Program-made: the position numbers and the translations under genes | Shown here: positions 62,985 through 64,000 of the stretch, one piece after another | Layout of the letters: each line of letters begins with the position of its first letter | How positions within the stretch are numbered: position 1 is the first letter of the stretch | Notes under the pieces: generated by a model | The model's database searches: none | Told to the model about the DNA's origin: nothing | What the model saw: only the letters and a program-made list of their open reading frames with translations | Source: Ceratobasidium sp. AG-K | Lineage: Eukaryota; Basidiomycota; Agaricomycetes; Cantharellales; Ceratobasidiaceae | Reading direction: 5' to 3' | NCBI GenBank assembly: GCA_037039685.1 | Contig: JAWNGF010000002.1 | Span: 6,448,001-6,512,000, forward strand | DNA length: 64,000 nucleotides

Positions 62985-64000
62985 TGACCGGATACAGAGA
63001 AAACATCCGAGGGGTCTCTCAACCGAGCGGAATCACCGAGCCCTACCGTCCGTGCAGCCAAGGACGAGGAGAGCCCCGCATCGAAAGAGAAGCTAAGCTT
63101 TGTCGACTGGGAGGGTTCGGATGACCCAGCAAATCCTCGAAATTGGGCGTTTCGACATCGATGGGCTGCGACGGCTGTGGTCTCATTATTTACGTTTATG
63201 AGGTAGGGGGGCTCGCATTCTCAGCTTGAGAGGCCTTTCAAATTGACGCTTTATAGTCCTTTGGCGTCGAGCATGGTCGCACCAGCACTACCTCAAATAA
63301 CCGAGGAGTTCGATTTGCCGCAGGGAAGTGTACTCGAGGCCATGACACTATCGGTCTTCGTACTCGCGTACGCTATCGGTCCACTATTTCTCGCAAGTGG
63401 TTCCCTTTGCCACTATACTATCAGCCACTAAACCGGGTTGAACCATAGGGACCATTGAGCGAGTTGTATGGTAGAAGGATAATCCTTCAAGGTTCCAATT
63501 TGTTTTTCCTTGGTAAGTGTGTCGCGCCTCTCTCTTGTACCTCTGGTCCTAACATCCGAAAGCATTTAATATTGCTTGTTCCCGAGCAACATCGAGCTCA
63601 CAATTGCTAGCATTTCGCTTCCTTGCCGGGCTGGGCGGCTCGGCCCCGCTGGCGATCGGCGGAGGAACGATTGCAGATCTCTGGGCACCTGACGAGAGGG
63701 GCATGGCAATGAGCCTGTACAGTCTTGCTCCTCTGGTACGAAAACTAGCCTGTATATCCGGACCGTAGTCTAACCAAGCATCTCAGACAGGACCTGCTAT
63801 TGGCCCTGTCGCCGGTGCCTGGATCGCCGAAAGAACCACTTGGCGTTGGGTGTTCTACTCGACGTCCATCGCAGGCGCCATTATTCAAGTGATTGGTTTT
63901 GTAAGACTTTTACAGGCATGTCGCATATAAATGCTAAATTGGGGCATCGTAGGTGTACCTCACGGAAACATATGCACCAACGATTCTGACTGCGAAAGCA
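62985..64000 (+). CDS. DHA1-type MFS transporter, 5' part
   Basis: A proton-coupled drug/polyamine-type exporter cut by the right edge. Visible: an acidic Ser/Glu-rich N-terminus, SFVDWEGSDDPANPRNW, TM1 (AATAVVSLFTFMSPLASSMVAPALPQI), TM2 (SVFVLAYAIGPLFLA), the loop PLSELYGRR (MFS signature), FRFLAGLGGSAPLAIGGGTIADLW, the APLTGPAIGPVAGAWI antiporter motif C, WRWVFY and VYLTETY. Exon ends include 63202/63257 and a junction near 63395-63449 that keeps frame only if the intron starts AG or GG, not GT. The start is not identified. Confidence 0.85.

Overview
The window looks like nuclear DNA of an Agaricomycete basidiomycete. The protein-coding genes are split by many introns of about 45-60 bp, the right half carries tandem STE3-type pheromone receptor genes, and the left half is full of fungal chromodomain (chromovirus-type) Ty3/gypsy LTR retrotransposons. 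A Rhizoctonia/Ceratobasidium-like fungus is my best guess; that is inference, not proof.

Region 1 (1 to about 34.7 kb) is a CpG-poor nest of transposable elements. The oldest layer is a MULE-like DNA transposase whose coding sequence is now split between 1762-1944 and 31067-31736. Into it sits a 29-kb array of a Ty3/gypsy family (called family 2 here) arranged LTR-internal-LTR-internal-LTR (1945-31061), flanked by one CAAAT target duplication. Its right internal unit (C) was later invaded by another family-2 element on the plus strand (D, 19138-26202) and by a family-1 element (A, 11326-18266). Four solo family-1 LTRs with perfect 5-bp duplications are scattered through C, D and E. A further family-1 element (B) runs off the left edge. 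Element A is the youngest: LTRs nearly identical, CpG retained, a 1035-codon pol frame open, but single-base breaks in gag and in protease. Both families have a 12-nt primer-binding site complementary to their own predicted RNA 5' end, which fits Tf1-like self-priming. Family 2 carries an extra ORF downstream of pol, and family 1 carries coiled-coil ORFs upstream of gag.

Region 2 (about 34.7-41.5 kb) returns to normal CpG content and holds one multi-exon ABCC (MRP/YCF1-like) transporter.

Region 3 (41.5-47.5 kb) is a three-fold tandem duplication that starts at the stop codon of the ABC gene. Each unit holds an STE3-like seven-transmembrane pheromone receptor. Units 1 and 3 look functional; unit 2 is a pseudogene. 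No convincing CaaX pheromone precursor was found. Unit 1 has two small inverted-repeat insertions absent from unit 3, and a TA-flanked MITE follows unit 3.

Region 4 (49.7-64 kb) holds a CCC2/ATP7-type copper-exporting P-type ATPase, about 5 kb without a gene I can support, a minus-strand single-pass membrane protein, a PIF1-family helicase with a probable mitochondrial presequence, and the 5' part of a DHA1-type MFS transporter running off the right edge. Several exon junctions in the ABC, PIF1 and MFS genes need GG (or otherwise abnormal) splice donors to keep the protein in frame, which may mean sequencing errors, decay, or real non-canonical splicing.
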